From NCBI RefSeq assembly GCF_001592305.1, contig NZ_BCWR01000004.1, positions 1 to 64,000 on the forward strand: a DNA stretch of 64,000 nucleotides, given 5' to 3'. How positions within the stretch are numbered: position 1 is the first letter of the stretch; each line of letters opens with the position of its first letter. The notes below the pieces were generated by a model. It had not been told where the DNA came from, did no database searches, and worked only from the letters and a program-made list of their open reading frames with translations. Origin of the DNA: Hydrogenophaga taeniospiralis CCUG 15921. Lineage in GTDB: Bacteria > Pseudomonadota > Gammaproteobacteria > Burkholderiales > Burkholderiaceae_C. Positions 25,125 to 36,463 of the stretch are shown piece by piece. A program made the position numbers and the translations under genes.

Positions 25125-26354
25125 TCAGAATGTCCCCACAAACCAGTTTTTGATGCGTTCCAGTGCGCTTTGCATGGAACCCGCTTTCTGGGCCACCTTG
25201 TGGCCCCGCACCCGCGCCATGCGCGCCTCTTCCAGCAAGCCCATGACCGTGGCGGCGCGGGCCTGCGCCACCATGTCCGAGAGCGCACTGGCGTAGTTCG
25301 GAATGCCCCGGCGCACCGGTTTCAGGAAGATGTCTTCCCCCAGTTCCACCATGCCGGGCATGACGGCGCTGCCACCGGTGAGCACGATGCCCGAGGACAG
25401 GACCTCCTCGTGGCCGGAATCGCGCACCACCTGCTGCACCAGCGCAAAGATCTCTTCCACCCGCGGCTCGATCACGCCGGCGAGCGCCTGACGGCTGAGC
25501 ATGCGCGGGCCACGGTCGCCCAGACCGGGCACCTCGACCTGCTGGTCCGGGTCGGCCAGCAGCTGCTTGGCGCAGCCGTGTTCGACCTTGATGTCTTCGG
25601 CGTCCTTGGTCGGCGTGCGCAGCGCCATGGCGATGTCGCTGGTGATCAGGTCGCCAGCGATCGGAATGACCGCCGTGTGGCGGATCGCGCCACCGGCGAA
25701 GATGGCCACGTCGGTGGTGCCCGCGCCGATGTCCACCAGCGCCACGCCCAGTTCTTTTTCGTCGTCGGTCAGCACCGCCTGGCTCGACGCCAGCGGGTTG
25801 AGCATGAGCTGGTCCACTTCCAGGCCGCAGCGGCGCACGCACTTGATGATGTTCTCGGCCGCGCTCTGCGCGCCGGTGACGATGTGCACCTTGGCTTCGA
25901 GGCGGATGCCGCTCATGCCGATCGGCTCTTTCACTTCCTGGCCGTCGATCACGAATTCCTGCGGCTCCACCAGCAGCAGGCGCTGGTCGGTCGAGATGTT
26001 GATGGCCTTGGCGGTTTCGATCACGCGCGCCACGTCGGCCGGCGTGACTTCACGGTCCTTGATGGCCACCATGCCGCTGGAGTTGATGCCGCGGATGTGG
26101 CTGCCGGTGATGCCGGTGTAGACGCGGGCGATGCGGCAGTCGGCCATCAACTCGGCCTCTTTCAGCGCCTGCTGGATGCTCTGCACCGTGGCGTCGATGT
26201 TGACCACCACACCGCGCTTGAGGCCGTGGCTGGCCGACACGCCCAGGCCCGCGAGCTTGAGTTCGCCGTTGGCCTGGACCTCGGCCACCACCACCATGAT
26301 CTTGGCGGTTCCAATGTCGAGTCCGACCACCAAATCCTTGTATTCCTTGGCCAT
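25125..26354 (-). CDS. ftsA: Cell division protein FtsA
   Basis: The 409-residue actin-like ATPase that tethers FtsZ to the membrane. It starts MAKEYKDLVVGLDIGTAKIM with the phosphate-1 loop, has DIGAGTTDVAIFAGGAI as phosphate-2 and SSGIVLTGGSAVMPGM as the adenosine motif. The C-terminal amphipathic helix that binds the membrane is the basic end ALERIKNWFVGTF. It starts 13 bases after ftsQ. Confidence 0.98.
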   Translation of the reverse strand: MAKEYKDLVVGLDIGTAKIMVVVAEVQANGELKLAGLGVSASHGLKRGVVVNIDATVQSIQQALKEAELMADCRIARVYTGITGSHIRGINSSGMVAIKDREVTPADVARVIETAKAINISTDQRLLLVEPQEFVIDGQEVKEPIGMSGIRLEAKVHIVTGAQSAAENIIKCVRRCGLEVDQLMLNPLASSQAVLTDDEKELGVALVDIGAGTTDVAIFAGGAIRHTAVIPIAGDLITSDIAMALRTPTKDAEDIKVEHGCAKQLLADPDQQVEVPGLGDRGPRMLSRQALAGVIEPRVEEIFALVQQVVRDSGHEEVLSSGIVLTGGSAVMPGMVELGEDIFLKPVRRGIPNYASALSDMVAQARAATVMGLLEEARMARVRGHKVAQKAGSMQSALERIKNWFVGTF

Positions 26355-26367
26355 GATTGCTTCTTGA

Positions 26368-27162
26368 TTACCTTGTGTTGGTGACTTTGCCGGGGCTGTC
26401 TTCGGAGAGCGTGGTCACGCCCCGCATGCGCAGCGCGTAGCCGTTGGGGTAGCGCAGGTCCACGGACTGCAGCGCGCCGGGGTAGCGTTCGGTGAGCTGG
26501 CTCAGGGTGCCGGTGAAGCGCCGCGCGCGCTCCAGCAGCTCGTCCGGGCTGCCGCGCCCCAGCTCGATGCGCGCACCGCTGTCGAGCACCGCCCGCCAGC
26601 TGCCGCGTTCGTTGAGTTCAAGCCGCTCCACCACCAGCTCCAGACGCGAGAACTCGGCGCTGAGCAGCTGGTACAGCGCCCAGACCTGGGGCGCGTGATC
26701 CGCCGGGCCGATCAGCTCGGGCAGCCCATCGCTGTCGTCCGGGCTGGCGTCGAACACCTCGCCGAGCCGGTTGACCAGTTGCCCCGAACCCGACGGACCC
26801 CACCAGGCCACGGGCTGGTGCTCTTCGATCGTCACGCGCAGGCGGTTGGGGAACTCGCGCTGCACCACCGCCTGGCGCACCCAGGGCACGGACTCGAACA
26901 GGCGGCGCACCTGTTGCAGGTCGAGCGTGAGGAAACTGCCCGAGAGGCTGCTCTTCATCTGCGAGGCCAGCTGCGCGCGGAACGTCACCGCGTTCTGGTG
27001 CGCCACGTCGCCATGCACCGTGATCGCGCGGACCGTCCACACCGGGTGGCGGACCAGCCAGGTCCCGAACGCGCCCAGGCACAGGGCGGCAAACAGCACG
27101 ACCAGGACGTGGGTGACCACGGTCATGAGCTTGACGTCCAGGGGCAGGTCGGTGTGCGGCAT
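26368..27162 (-). CDS. ftsQ: Cell division protein FtsQ
   Basis: A 264-residue bitopic protein: short cytoplasmic start, a membrane helix (about residues 17-37, VLVVLFAALCLGAFGTWLV), a POTRA domain (WTVRAITVHGDVAHQNAVTFRAQL) and the beta domain with ERYPGALQSVDLRYPNGYALRM. It links FtsA/FtsZ with the later FtsL-FtsB-FtsW-FtsI complex. It starts 10 bases after the ddl stop. Confidence 0.95.
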   Translation of the reverse strand: MPHTDLPLDVKLMTVVTHVLVVLFAALCLGAFGTWLVRHPVWTVRAITVHGDVAHQNAVTFRAQLASQMKSSLSGSFLTLDLQQVRRLFESVPWVRQAVVQREFPNRLRVTIEEHQPVAWWGPSGSGQLVNRLGEVFDASPDDSDGLPELIGPADHAPQVWALYQLLSAEFSRLELVVERLELNERGSWRAVLDSGARIELGRGSPDELLERARRFTGTLSQLTERYPGALQSVDLRYPNGYALRMRGVTTLSEDSPGKVTNTR

Positions 27163-27172
27163 GGTGGGGCGC

Positions 27173-28147
27173 TCAGGCTTTTCCGGCCGGGTTGTCCAGC
27201 GCTGCGCTGGCGAGCAGGGTCAGGCACAGGTCTTCGTACGAGAGGCCGGTGGCGCGGGCCGACATGGGCACCAGCGAATGCCCGGTCATGCCCGGTGAGG
27301 TGTTGATCTCCAGCAGGTAGGGCCGGCGCGTGGTCGCGTCGATCATCACGTCGGCGCGGGCCCAGCCGCGGCAGCCCAGCGTCAGGTAGGCCTTGAGCAC
27401 CAGCGCCTGGATGCGCTCTTCCTCGCCCGCGGGCAGCCCGCAGGGCACCAGGTACTGGGTGTCGTCGGTGAAGTACTTGTTCTGGTAGTCGTAGTTGCCG
27501 TCGGGCGCCACGATGCGGATCACCGGCAGCGCCCGGGCCTCGTCGCCGGTGCCCAGCACCGGGCAGGTGACTTCGTCGCCCGCGATGAACTGCTCGCACA
27601 TCACCAGCGGGTCCTGCCGCGCGGCCAGTTCGTAGGCGTCCGCGCACTGGGCGAGTTCGGTCACCTTGGTCAGGCCGATGGTGGAGCCCTCGCGGACGGG
27701 CTTGACGATCATGGGCGAGCCCAGCGTGGCAAAGGCCGCCTGCGTTTCTTCCACGCTGTGCACCTGGCGCCAGGCCGGGGTGGACAGGCCTTCGGCCATC
27801 CAGATGCGCTTGGTCATGAGCTTGTCCATGGCCACCGACGAGGCCATCACGCCCGGCCCGGTATAGGGAATGCCCAGCAGTTCCAGCGCGCCCTGCACCG
27901 TGCCGTCTTCACCAAAGCGGCCGTGCAGCGCGATGAAGCAGCGCGCAAAGCCTTCGCGCTTGAGCTCGTCGAGGTCGCGCTCGGCGGGGTCGAAGGGGTG
28001 CGCGTCCACCCCCTTGGAGCGCAGGGCGGCCAGCACGCCGGTGCCCGACATCAGCGAGACCTCGCGCTCGGCCGAGCGCCCGCCCATCAGCACCGCCACC
28101 TTGCCCAGGGCCTGCGCCGCCGGGGCCGTGTTCACCATCGCATTCAT
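27173..28147 (-). CDS. ddl: D-alanine--D-alanine ligase
   Basis: The 324-residue ATP-grasp ligase that makes the D-Ala-D-Ala dipeptide. I start at ATG 28147 ([23 protein letters not shown]) since it overlaps the murC stop as ATGA. Family motifs are [14 protein letters not shown] near the start, the [17 protein letters not shown] substrate loop, and [20 protein letters not shown] near the end. Confidence 0.97.
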   Translation of the reverse strand: MNAMVNTAPAAQALGKVAVLMGGRSAEREVSLMSGTGVLAALRSKGVDAHPFDPAERDLDELKREGFARCFIALHGRFGEDGTVQGALELLGIPYTGPGVMASSVAMDKLMTKRIWMAEGLSTPAWRQVHSVEETQAAFATLGSPMIVKPVREGSTIGLTKVTELAQCADAYELAARQDPLVMCEQFIAGDEVTCPVLGTGDEARALPVIRIVAPDGNYDYQNKYFTDDTQYLVPCGLPAGEEERIQALVLKAYLTLGCRGWARADVMIDATTRRPYLLEINTSPGMTGHSLVPMSARATGLSYEDLCLTLLASAALDNPAGKA

Positions 28148-29553
28148 GTCCGAACCTCCTGAGCCATCTCCACCACCCGCCCCGCCACCGCGCCGATGGA
28201 CCCCGCGCCCATGCACAGCACCACATCGCCGTCGCGCGCGTTGTCCAGAATCGCCTGCGGCATGGCGGCGATGTCGTCCACGAACACCGGCTCGAGCTTG
28301 CCGGACACGCGCAGCGCGCGGGCCAGTGAACGCCCGTCGGCCGCCACGATGGGGGCCTCGCCCGCGGCGTACACCTCGGCCAGCAGCACGGCGTCGGCCT
28401 GGTTGATCACCTTCACAAAATCCTCGAAGCAGTCGCGCGTGCGGCTGTAGCGGTGGGGCTGGAAGGCCAGCACCAGCCTGCGGCCCGGGAAGGCGCCACG
28501 CGCGGCGGCCAGCGTGGCCGCCATTTCCACCGGGTGGTGGCCGTAGTCGTCCACCACGGTGCAGTGCCCGCCGCCGGGCAGCGCGGCGTCGCCGTAGCGC
28601 TGGAAGCGCCGGCCCACGCCCTTGAACTCGGCCAGCGCCTGCAGCACGGCGGCGTCCGGCACGCCCAGCTCCACCGCGATGCCGATGGCGGCCAGCGCGT
28701 TGAGCACGTTGTGTTCACCCGGCAGGTTCAGCACCACGTCCAGGTCGGGCAGCTGCACGCCGTTGCGGCGCTGCACGGTGAAATGCATCTGAGCGCCCAC
28801 CGCACGCACCTGGGTGGCGCGCACCTGCGCGTCTTCGGAGAAGCCGTAGCTGGTGATGGGCCGCGCGATCTGCGGCAGGATCTCGCGGATGGAAGCGTCG
28901 TCCACGCAAACCACCGCCGCGCCGTAGAACGGCATCTTGTGCAGGAACTCCACGAAAGCGGCCTTGAGGCGGCCGAAGTCGTGGCCGTAGGTGTCCATGT
29001 GGTCGGCGTCGATGTTGGTCACGACCGAGAGCACCGGCAGCAGGTTCAGGAACGAGGCGTCGGACTCGTCGGCCTCGACCACGATGTACTCACCCGACCC
29101 CAGTTGCGCGTTGGCGCCCGCACTGTTCAGGCGCCCGCCGATCACGAAGGTGGGGTCCAGGTTCGCCGCGGCCAGCACGCTGGCCACCAGGCTGGTGGTG
29201 GTGGTCTTGCCGTGCGTGCCGGCAATCGCCACGCCTTTTTTCATGCGCATGAGCTCGGCCAGCATCACCGCGCGCGGCACCACCGGCACCAGCCTGGCGT
29301 GCGCGGCGATCACCTCGGGGTTGTCGTCCTTCACCGCGGTGGAGGTGACGATGGCGTCGGCCCCGCCGATGTGGGCCGCATCGTGGCCGATGAACACCTC
29401 GGCACCCAGCGCCACCAGCCGGCGCGTGACCGTGCTCTCGCCCAGGTCGCTGCCCGAGATGCGGTAGCCCTGGTTGAGCAGCACCTCGGCGATGCCGCTC
29501 ATGCCGCTGCCGCCGATGCCGACGAAGTGAATATGGCGAATGGCATGCTTCAT
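28144..29553 (-). CDS. murC: UDP-N-acetylmuramate--L-alanine ligase
   Basis: 469 residues; adds L-Ala to UDP-MurNAc. It begins [20 protein letters not shown] (UDP-binding Rossmann loop), carries the ATP loop [12 protein letters not shown] at 111-122, and the Mur-ligase motifs [12 protein letters not shown] and [14 protein letters not shown]. It overlaps murG by 4 bases and ddl by 4 bases. Confidence 0.98.
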   Translation of the reverse strand: MKHAIRHIHFVGIGGSGMSGIAEVLLNQGYRISGSDLGESTVTRRLVALGAEVFIGHDAAHIGGADAIVTSTAVKDDNPEVIAAHARLVPVVPRAVMLAELMRMKKGVAIAGTHGKTTTTSLVASVLAAANLDPTFVIGGRLNSAGANAQLGSGEYIVVEADESDASFLNLLPVLSVVTNIDADHMDTYGHDFGRLKAAFVEFLHKMPFYGAAVVCVDDASIREILPQIARPITSYGFSEDAQVRATQVRAVGAQMHFTVQRRNGVQLPDLDVVLNLPGEHNVLNALAAIGIAVELGVPDAAVLQALAEFKGVGRRFQRYGDAALPGGGHCTVVDDYGHHPVEMAATLAAARGAFPGRRLVLAFQPHRYSRTRDCFEDFVKVINQADAVLLAEVYAAGEAPIVAADGRSLARALRVSGKLEPVFVDDIAAMPQAILDNARDGDVVLCMGAGSIGAVAGRVVEMAQEVRT

Positions 29554-30629
29554 GGTTGACCCACCTTGGCCAGGGTTTCACAGGCGGACACCACGGCCGC
29601 CACGGCTTCTGTTTTTTCCATCGTCTTGGCTTTGCTCGCCATCTCCATCAGGGTTTCGCGCCGCACGGTCTGCAGCGTCTGCGCCAACTGCAGCGGCGTG
29701 AGTTCTTGTTGCGGCACCAGCCAGGCCGCGCCCGCGTCGACCAGAAAGCGCGCGTTGGTGGTCTGGTGGTCATCCACCGCCGAAGGAAAGGGCACGAACA
29801 ACGCGGCCGCGCCCACGGCGGCGATCTCGGTCACGGTGCTGGCGCCGGCGCGGCAGACGATCAGATCGGCGTCGGCGAAGGCCTGGGCCGTGTCGTCGAT
29901 GAAGGGCGTGAGCTCGGCCCGCACCCCGGCCGCGGCGTAGTTCGCACGCAGCGCCTCGATCTGTTTTTCCCCGCTCTGGTGGATCACCTGCGGGCGCTGC
30001 GCCGAGGGGATCAGGGCCAGCGCCTGGGGCACGGTGTCGTTGAGTGCCCGGGCGCCCAGGCTGCCGCCCACGACCAGCAGGCGCAGCGGCCCGCTGCGTC
30101 CGGCGAAACGGGCCTCGGGCGCCGGCTGCCGCAGGAACGGCGCGCGCAGCGGGTTGCCTACCCACTGGGCCTTCCTGAACACATTGGGGAATGCGGTGAA
30201 GACGCGGTCGGCCACGCCCGCGAGCACCTTGTTGGCCATGCCGGCCACCGAGTTCTGCTCGTGCAGCACCAGGGCCTTGCCCGCGAGCACGCCCATCATG
30301 CCGCCGGGGAAGCTGATATAGCCCCCCAGGCCCACCAGCACATCGGGCTTCACGCGGCGCACCACCTGCAGCGCCTGCCAGAACGCGCGCAGCAGCCGCA
30401 ACGGCAGCAGGACCAGCGTGAGCACACCCTTGCCGCGTACGCCACCGAAGGCGATGGTCTCCAGCGTGAAGCCGCGCGGTGGCACCAGCCGGCTTTCCAT
30501 GCTGTCGGGCGCGCCCAGCCAGTGCACGCGCCAGCCGCGCTCGCGCAGCGCTTCGGCCACGGCCAGGCCGGGGAAGATGTGGCCCCCGGTGCCGCCGGCC
30601 ATGATGAGGGCGCAGGGTTGTTTGCTCAT
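29550..30629 (-). CDS. murG: UDP-GlcNAc:lipid I GlcNAc transferase
   Basis: A 359-residue peripheral glycosyltransferase that turns lipid I into lipid II. The [10 protein letters not shown] loop is at residues 12-21, [14 protein letters not shown] is the second G loop, and [14 protein letters not shown] carries the UDP-GlcNAc motif. Its ATG overlaps the stop of a 29-codon mini-ORF that lies between it and ftsW. Confidence 0.98.
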   Translation of the reverse strand: MSKQPCALIMAGGTGGHIFPGLAVAEALRERGWRVHWLGAPDSMESRLVPPRGFTLETIAFGGVRGKGVLTLVLLPLRLLRAFWQALQVVRRVKPDVLVGLGGYISFPGGMMGVLAGKALVLHEQNSVAGMANKVLAGVADRVFTAFPNVFRKAQWVGNPLRAPFLRQPAPEARFAGRSGPLRLLVVGGSLGARALNDTVPQALALIPSAQRPQVIHQSGEKQIEALRANYAAAGVRAELTPFIDDTAQAFADADLIVCRAGASTVTEIAAVGAAALFVPFPSAVDDHQTTNARFLVDAGAAWLVPQQELTPLQLAQTLQTVRRETLMEMASKAKTMEKTEAVAAVVSACETLAKVGQP

Positions 30630-30715
30630 GACCCGCCCCCCTTCATCACCGATGCGTTCCGCATCTGCAGCCGCTGCGCGTCTGCCTGGCGATTTTGATG
30701 AAACCGCTTGCTCAT
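30626..30715 (-). CDS. Coupled 29-codon mini-ORF between ftsW and murG
   Basis: ATG at 30713-30715 overlaps the ftsW stop (ATGA) and its own TGA at 30626-30628 overlaps the murG ATG. The product starts [10 protein letters not shown] and ends VMKGGGS. Those ends mimic the junction itself: ftsW ends [11 protein letters not shown] and murG starts MSKQPC. So the ORF reads as a partial tandem duplication of the ftsW-murG junction, with a diverged middle. It keeps ribosomes flowing into murG whether or not the peptide does anything. Confidence 0.5.
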   Translation of the reverse strand: MSKRFHQNRQADAQRLQMRNASVMKGGGS

Positions 30716-32025
30716 GCGCGGCCCCCTTTCATCATCTGGCGGTTTTCATAGTCCACGCGCAGCACGATGGCCAGGGCGACGAGTTCGAGCAGGATGGCCG
30801 ATCCGCCGTAGCTCATGAGCGGCAGCGTCAAGCCTTTGGTGGGCAGAGCTCCCAGGTTCACGCCGATGTTGATGAAGGCCTGAAAGCCTACCCACAGCCC
30901 GACCCCCTGGGCCACGAGGCCGGCGAACACCTGGTCCAGGGCAATGGCCTGGCGGCCGATGTGCATGATGCGGCGCGTGAGCCAGAGGAACAGACCGATC
31001 ACGATCAGCACCCCGATCAGGCCGAACTCTTCACCCACCACCGCGAGCAGGAAGTCGGTGTGGGCCTCGGGCAGCCAGTGCAGTTTTTCCACGCTGCCAC
31101 CCAAGCCGACGCCAAAGATCTCGCCGCGACCAAAAGCGATGAGTGAGTGCGAGAGCTGGTAACCCTTGCCGAGCGCATAGGCCTCGCTCCAGGGGTCGAG
31201 GTAGGCGAAGATGCGCTCGCGGCGCCACTCGCTCATCATGACCATGAGCGAGAACGCGCCCACCACCACCAGCGCGATCAGGAAGAACATGCGCGCGTTC
31301 ACGCCGCCCAGGAACAGGATGCCCATGGCGATCACGACGATCACCATGAAGGCCCCCATGTCGGGCTCGGCCAGCAGCAGCATGCCCACCACGGCCAAGG
31401 CCACGGCCATCGGCGCCACGGCGCGGAAGAAGCGCTCCTTGACCTCCATCTTGCGCACCATGTAATTGGCGGCGTACAGCAACACGGTGAGCTTGGCCAG
31501 CTCGGAGGGCTGGAAGCTGATGAGCCCCAGCGAGAACCACCGCCGGGCGCCGTTGACGCCCTTGCCGATGAAAGGCAGCAGCACCAGCACCAGCAGCAGC
31601 AGCGACAGAGCAAAGAGCCAGGGCGCGAACCGCTCCCAGCTCTGCATGGGCACCTGGAACACAATCAGTGAAGCCACCAGGCCGATCAGGATGAACAGGC
31701 CGTGGCGCAACACGAAGTGGGTTTGGGCGTAGTTGGCAAAGCGCGGGTTGTCGGGCAAGGCGATCGAGGCCGAATACACCATCACCAGACCCCAGGCCAT
31801 CAGGGCCATCACCACCCACAGCAGCGGCTGGTCGAAGCCGAGTTCGCGCACCGCCACGTTGCGGGTGCCGGCGTAGGTGCGGTTGGACAGGCGCACCGGC
31901 AGGCCGTCGCGCGCCGACCCACCAGCGAGCGCGCCCGCGAGGTCGCGGCCGATCAAGCGCGGCATGACCGAGGCGAGGCCAGCGCGCAGACGCTGCCAGG
32001 GCGTGAGCGATTGGGCCTTCTTCAT
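30712..32025 (-). CDS. ftsW: Septal SEDS glycosyltransferase FtsW
   Basis: A 437-residue polytopic protein that polymerises septal lipid II with FtsI. SEDS features include [26 protein letters not shown] and the C-terminal [24 protein letters not shown]. The N-terminus of about 65 residues before the first membrane segment is basic and cytoplasmic. It overlaps the murD stop by 4 bases. Confidence 0.97.
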   Translation of the reverse strand: MKKAQSLTPWQRLRAGLASVMPRLIGRDLAGALAGGSARDGLPVRLSNRTYAGTRNVAVRELGFDQPLLWVVMALMAWGLVMVYSASIALPDNPRFANYAQTHFVLRHGLFILIGLVASLIVFQVPMQSWERFAPWLFALSLLLLVLVLLPFIGKGVNGARRWFSLGLISFQPSELAKLTVLLYAANYMVRKMEVKERFFRAVAPMAVALAVVGMLLLAEPDMGAFMVIVVIAMGILFLGGVNARMFFLIALVVVGAFSLMVMMSEWRRERIFAYLDPWSEAYALGKGYQLSHSLIAFGRGEIFGVGLGGSVEKLHWLPEAHTDFLLAVVGEEFGLIGVLIVIGLFLWLTRRIMHIGRQAIALDQVFAGLVAQGVGLWVGFQAFINIGVNLGALPTKGLTLPLMSYGGSAILLELVALAIVLRVDYENRQMMKGGRA

Positions 32026-33851
32026 GCACCCACCTCCAGGCTCATGCCACGTTCGCAGGCCAGTTGCGCCACCGCTTCGACAAACACCCGGGCACGGTGC
32101 ACGTAGTTGTCGAACATGTCCAGGCTGGCGCAGGCGGGCGACATCAGCACCGCGTCGCCCGGGCGGGCCTGCGCGCAGGCCAGGCCCACCGCCTCGGGCA
32201 GGGTGGCCGCGCCCAGCTGCGGCACCTGGGCCTGCTCCAGCGCTGCGCCCACCGCTTCGCGGATGCGGGCCGCGTCGCGACCGATGTAGACCACGGCGCG
32301 CGCATGGCGTGCCAGCGGCTCGGCCAGCGGTGCAAAGTCCTGCCCCTTGCCGTCGCCACCCAGGATCACCACCAGGCGCCGCTCGGCACCGAGCCCGAGC
32401 ACGGCGGCCAGCGTGGCGCCCACGTTGGTGCCCTTGCTGTCGTCGAAATACTCAACCTCGTCGATGATGGCCACCGGCTCCACCCGGTGCGGCTCGCCGC
32501 GGTACTCGCGCAACCCGTGCAGCATGGGCGCCAGCGCGGCTCCGGTGGAGGTGGCCAGGGCCAGCGCGGCCAGCGCGTTGGCCGCGTTGTGGCGGCCCCG
32601 GATGCGCAGCGCATCGACCGGCATCAGGCGCTGGTAATAGATCTCTTCCTCTTCCAGTGCAGCCCGTCCCCTCTTGCGGGTCTCATCGAGCGCGAGCGCA
32701 CGCACCAGCCAGCTCATGCCGTTGACCGTCTCGATGCCCCAGTCGCCGGCTCGCGATGGCGCATCCAGCCCGAACGTGGCGTAGGGCCGGGCCGGCTGCT
32801 GTCGGTTGCGGCCACCGATCTTCACCGTCACGTCGCCCGGCTTCATACCCATGACCTGGGCATCGTCGCGATTGAGCAGCATCAGCGCACGGCTGCCGAA
32901 CACGGCGGCCTTGGCCTGGTGGTAGGCGGTCATCGAGCCGTGCCAGTCCAGGTGGTCTTCGGTGATGTTGAGCACCGTGGCGGCCGTGGGCACGGCGTCC
33001 CAGGCACCACCGGCCACGCCGTCGAGCTGGAAGCTGGAGAGTTCGAGCACCCATACCGCCGGCAGATGCGGTGGCTGGGGCGGCTCGGGGGGCGGCGGCA
33101 CCAGCAGGGTGGGTGCGCCGTCCTCGTCGGAAACGGGCAGCGGCTCGTCTTCGTCGGCGGGCAACAGTTCGGCCTGGGCGTCCGCGGGCTGTCCGCCGCT
33201 CTCGTCCGGCGCGGACGGCGGTTCCGCCACGACGGCAACCGGCGGTTGTTCCGCCGCCGCCTCGGCCCGTTGCGCCGCCTCGGCTTGGGCCAGCGCTTCG
33301 GCTTCAGCCTGCGCCTGGGCTTCGGCCTGCGCTTCGGCGTCCAGCGCTGCGGCCAGCACGTCCAGCAGGGCTGGGCCGATGTTGCCTGCCACGGCGACGC
33401 GCAGGCCGCAGCGCTGCATCAGCAGACCGGTGAGCGATGTCACGGTGGTCTTGCCGTTGGTGCCGGTGATCGCCAGCACCTTGGGCTGGTAGGGCAGTGG
33501 TTCGCGTGCCGACAGGTCGCGCAGCGCCTGGGCAAACAGATCGAGTTCGCCCACGAACGGCACCGCCTGCGCCTGAGCCCACTCACGCAGCGTGGCCAGT
33601 TGGTCGGGCGCCAGCCCCGGGCTGCGGGCGATCAGGTTCCAGGCACCGCGCGCGATCAGGGCCTCGTCAAACGGGCCGGCCACGAAGGTGGCCTGCGGAC
33701 ACTCGGCCCCCAGCGCCGCCCGGTGCGGCGGGTTGTCGCGCGTGTCGGCCACGGTCACCAGGGCGCCGTGGCGCACGCACCAACGCGCCATCGCCAGGCC
33801 GGAGATGCCCAGGCCCAGGATGAGAACGTGTTGGTCTTTCAGGTTCAACAT
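32022..33851 (-). CDS. murD: UDP-MurNAc-L-Ala--D-Glu ligase with large low-complexity insert
   Basis: Adds D-Glu to UDP-MurNAc-L-Ala. Core motifs are intact: [16 protein letters not shown] (9-24), ATP loop ITGTNGKTT (128-136), GNIGPALLD (156-164), [13 protein letters not shown] (267-279), EDHLDWHGS (298-306), [12 protein letters not shown] (419-430) and DDSKGTN (470-476). At 609 residues it is about 170 longer than E. coli MurD (438). About 95 residues (roughly 170-264, bases 33060-33344) are an insert: an Ala/Glu/Gln stretch of AEAQ type, then acidic and Pro-rich sequence ([20 protein letters not shown]). A second, smaller expansion lies at about 335-405. The frame is open throughout and codon composition stays high-GC. 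Confidence 0.97.
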   Translation of the reverse strand: MLNLKDQHVLILGLGISGLAMARWCVRHGALVTVADTRDNPPHRAALGAECPQATFVAGPFDEALIARGAWNLIARSPGLAPDQLATLREWAQAQAVPFVGELDLFAQALRDLSAREPLPYQPKVLAITGTNGKTTVTSLTGLLMQRCGLRVAVAGNIGPALLDVLAAALDAEAQAEAQAQAEAEALAQAEAAQRAEAAAEQPPVAVVAEPPSAPDESGGQPADAQAELLPADEDEPLPVSDEDGAPTLLVPPPPEPPQPPHLPAVWVLELSSFQLDGVAGGAWDAVPTAATVLNITEDHLDWHGSMTAYHQAKAAVFGSRALMLLNRDDAQVMGMKPGDVTVKIGGRNRQQPARPYATFGLDAPSRAGDWGIETVNGMSWLVRALALDETRKRGRAALEEEEIYYQRLMPVDALRIRGRHNAANALAALALATSTGAALAPMLHGLREYRGEPHRVEPVAIIDEVEYFDDSKGTNVGATLAAVLGLGAERRLVVILGGDGKGQDFAPLAEPLARHARAVVYIGRDAARIREAVGAALEQAQVPQLGAATLPEAVGLACAQARPGDAVLMSPACASLDMFDNYVHRARVFVEAVAQLACERGMSLEVGA

Positions 33852-33855
33852 GGGG

Positions 33856-35034
33856 TCAACGGAGTTTCAAGGTCGACAGGCCGATCAGGCACAGCAGCAT
33901 GGTGATGATCCAGAAGCGCACCACGACCTGCGTTTCCTTCCAGCCCTTTTTTTCGAAATGGTGGTGCAGCGGCGCCATCTGGAACAGCCGGCGGCCCTGG
34001 CCGAAACGGCGTTTGGTGTACTTGAAATACGTCACCTGCAGCATCACCGACAGGGCTTCGACCACGAAGATGCCGCCCATGATGGCGAGCACGATTTCCT
34101 GGCGCACGATCACGGCGATGGTGCCGAGCGCGCCGCCCAATGCGAGGGCGCCCACGTCGCCCATGAAGACCTGGGCCGGGTGGGTGTTGAACCACAGGAA
34201 GGCCAGACCCGCGCCGGCCATGGCCGCGCAGAAAATCAGCAGTTCGCCCGCCCCGGGGATGTGCGGCAGCAGCAGGTAGCGCGAGAACACGGCGCTGCCG
34301 GTGGCGTAGGCGAACACGCCCAGCGCCGAACCCACCATCACCACCGGCATGATGGCCAGACCGTCCAGGCCGTCGGTGAGGTTGACGGCGTTGCTCGACC
34401 CCACGATCACCAGGTAGGTCATGACCACGAAGCCGAACACCCCCAGCGGGTAGCTGATTTCCTTGAAGAACGGCACCATCAGGCCGGCCTGGGGCGGCAG
34501 GTCCACGGTGAACCCGGAGGCCACCCAGTCGACGAACAGGCCCAGCACACGCAGGTTGCTGGTTTCGGACACGCTGAACACCAGGTAGAACGCCGCCACC
34601 AGCCCGATGACGGATTGCCAGAGGTATTTTTCGCGCGAGCGCATGCCTTCCGGGTCCTTGCGCACCACCTTGCGCCAGTCGTCTACCCAGCCGATGGCGC
34701 CAAAGCCCAGGGTGACCAGCAGCACGATCCAGACGAAGCGGTTGGACAGGTCGAACCACAGCAGGGTGGACAGCGCGATCGAGAACAGGATCAGCACCCC
34801 GCCCATGGTGGGCGTGCCCCCCTTGCTCAGGTGGGTCTGCATCGCGTACTCACGGATCGGCTGGCCGATCTTGAGCGCGGCCAGGCGGCGGATGAAGTAC
34901 GGACCGGCCACCAGCCCGACGATGAGCGCCGTCATGGCGGCCATGACCGCACGGAAGGTGAGGTACTGGAATACCCGCAGGAACCCGAACTCGGGTCCCA
35001 GGCTTTGCAGCCACAGGGCCAGGCTAAGCAGCAT
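33856..35034 (-). CDS. mraY: Phospho-MurNAc-pentapeptide transferase MraY
   Basis: A 392-residue integral membrane enzyme that makes lipid I on undecaprenyl phosphate. About ten membrane segments; the catalytic loops include [12 protein letters not shown], the VDDWRKVV pair of aspartates, [13 protein letters not shown] and [15 protein letters not shown]. It overlaps the murF 3' end by 11 bases and precedes murD by 4 bases. Confidence 0.98.
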   Translation of the reverse strand: MLLSLALWLQSLGPEFGFLRVFQYLTFRAVMAAMTALIVGLVAGPYFIRRLAALKIGQPIREYAMQTHLSKGGTPTMGGVLILFSIALSTLLWFDLSNRFVWIVLLVTLGFGAIGWVDDWRKVVRKDPEGMRSREKYLWQSVIGLVAAFYLVFSVSETSNLRVLGLFVDWVASGFTVDLPPQAGLMVPFFKEISYPLGVFGFVVMTYLVIVGSSNAVNLTDGLDGLAIMPVVMVGSALGVFAYATGSAVFSRYLLLPHIPGAGELLIFCAAMAGAGLAFLWFNTHPAQVFMGDVGALALGGALGTIAVIVRQEIVLAIMGGIFVVEALSVMLQVTYFKYTKRRFGQGRRLFQMAPLHHHFEKKGWKETQVVVRFWIITMLLCLIGLSTLKLR

Positions 35035-36463
35035 GCGATGCGTCCTTGTGTTCTTGTGTTGGGTGTGCGCTGGCCAGCGCCTGCAGGGCCTGTACCACGC
35101 GTTCCATGCGCATGAAGCGCGAGCCTTTGACGAGCACGCTGCACAGCGCCGATGCGCCGGGCGCGGCCACGGCAGCGCTCACATGGCTGGCCAGGGCGGC
35201 CACGTCGTCCCAGTGCGTGGGCACGGGCTCGCCAGCGGCGCGCAACGCGGCGCAGGCCTTGCGCATCCAGTCACCGGCGCAGTGCACGGTCTCAATGCCG
35301 CGGGCCTGCGCATGGCGCAGCACCTCCAGATGAAACGCCACACCCTGTTCACCGACCTCGCCCATGTCACCGAGTACCAGCAGACGCGGGCCGGGCAGCT
35401 CGGCCAGCACGTTGATGGCCGCGACCACCGAGTCCGGGTTGGCGTTGTAGGTGTCGTCGATCAGGGTCACGCTGCGATCGGCCAGCGGCAGCGAGAGCGC
35501 GCGCGAGCGTCCGCCCACCGGCTCGAAGGCGTCGAGCCCGCGACCGATGTCGGCCAGCGCCACACCCGCGGCCAGGGCACACGCGGTGGCCGCGAGCGCG
35601 TTGCGCACGTTGTGCCGCCCGGCGATGCGCAGGCGGCAGGCCAGTTCCCCGGCGGGGGAGGCCAGGCACAAAGCCCAGGCGCCGTCGCGCCAGTCGGCCT
35701 GCAGGGCGTGCACGTCGGCCGCCGCATCGCTGTCGCTGAAGCTCATCACGCGCCGACCCGCGGCCAGTTCGCGCCAGACCCCGGTGTAGTCGTCGTCGCT
35801 GGGGAACACCGCCACGCCCTCGCCGCGCAGGGCCGTGATCACCTGGCCGTTTTCGCGCGCCACCGCTTCCACCGTGGCCATGAATTCCTGGTGTTCACGC
35901 TGGGCGTTGTTCACCAGCGCGACGGTGGGCTGGGTGAGCGCGGCGAGGTAGGCGATTTCGCCGGGGTGGTTCATGCCCAGTTCGATCACCGCGAGGCGAT
36001 GCTCCTCGCGCAGGCGCAGCAGCGTGAGCGGCACGCCAATGTCGTTGTTCAGATTGCCCTGCGTGGCATGGGCGGCGTCACCAGCGGCCGCGCGCAGGAT
36101 GGACGCCACCATCTGCGTCACCGTGGTCTTGCCGTTGCTGCCGGTCACGGCGATCAGCGGCAGCTGGAACTGCTCTCGCCACAGGCGCGCCAGCTCACCC
36201 AGGGCCAGCCGCGTGTCGGGCACTTCCACACCTGGCAGACCGGCCTGCGCCAACCCCGCGTGGGCGATGGCGGCCACAGCGCCTTGCGCGCGTGCCTGCG
36301 GCAGAAAGTCGTGCGCATCGAAGCGCTCGCCCTTGAGCGCCACGAACAGATCGCCCGGCTGCAGGCTGCGGGTATCGGAGTGCACGCGGCCGATGGGCGC
36401 GTCCACCGTGCCCACGGCCCGTGCGCCGGTGAGTCGGGTCAACAGCTCGGTGATGGTCTTCAT
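35024..36463 (-). CDS. murF: UDP-MurNAc-tripeptide--D-Ala-D-Ala ligase
   Basis: 479 residues; adds D-Ala-D-Ala made by Ddl. I start at ATG 36463 ([17 protein letters not shown]), which overlaps the murE stop as ATGA; the much longer open frame upstream is a shadow of murE. The ATP loop [10 protein letters not shown] is at 108-117, [14 protein letters not shown] and [11 protein letters not shown] are the Mur-ligase motifs. The tail beyond residue 460 is short and polar. Confidence 0.97.
   Translation of the reverse strand: MKTITELLTRLTGARAVGTVDAPIGRVHSDTRSLQPGDLFVALKGERFDAHDFLPQARAQGAVAAIAHAGLAQAGLPGVEVPDTRLALGELARLWREQFQLPLIAVTGSNGKTTVTQMVASILRAAAGDAAHATQGNLNNDIGVPLTLLRLREEHRLAVIELGMNHPGEIAYLAALTQPTVALVNNAQREHQEFMATVEAVARENGQVITALRGEGVAVFPSDDDYTGVWRELAAGRRVMSFSDSDAAADVHALQADWRDGAWALCLASPAGELACRLRIAGRHNVRNALAATACALAAGVALADIGRGLDAFEPVGGRSRALSLPLADRSVTLIDDTYNANPDSVVAAINVLAELPGPRLLVLGDMGEVGEQGVAFHLEVLRHAQARGIETVHCAGDWMRKACAALRAAGEPVPTHWDDVAALASHVSAAVAAPGASALCSVLVKGSRFMRMERVVQALQALASAHPTQEHKDASHAA

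Noticed and set aside
31147..31671. Histidine/glutamate-rich plus-strand ORF looking like a metal-binding protein
   Set aside because: It is the antisense of ftsW; hydrophobic codons read backwards give His, Gln and Glu. FtsW motifs on the other strand are unambiguous.
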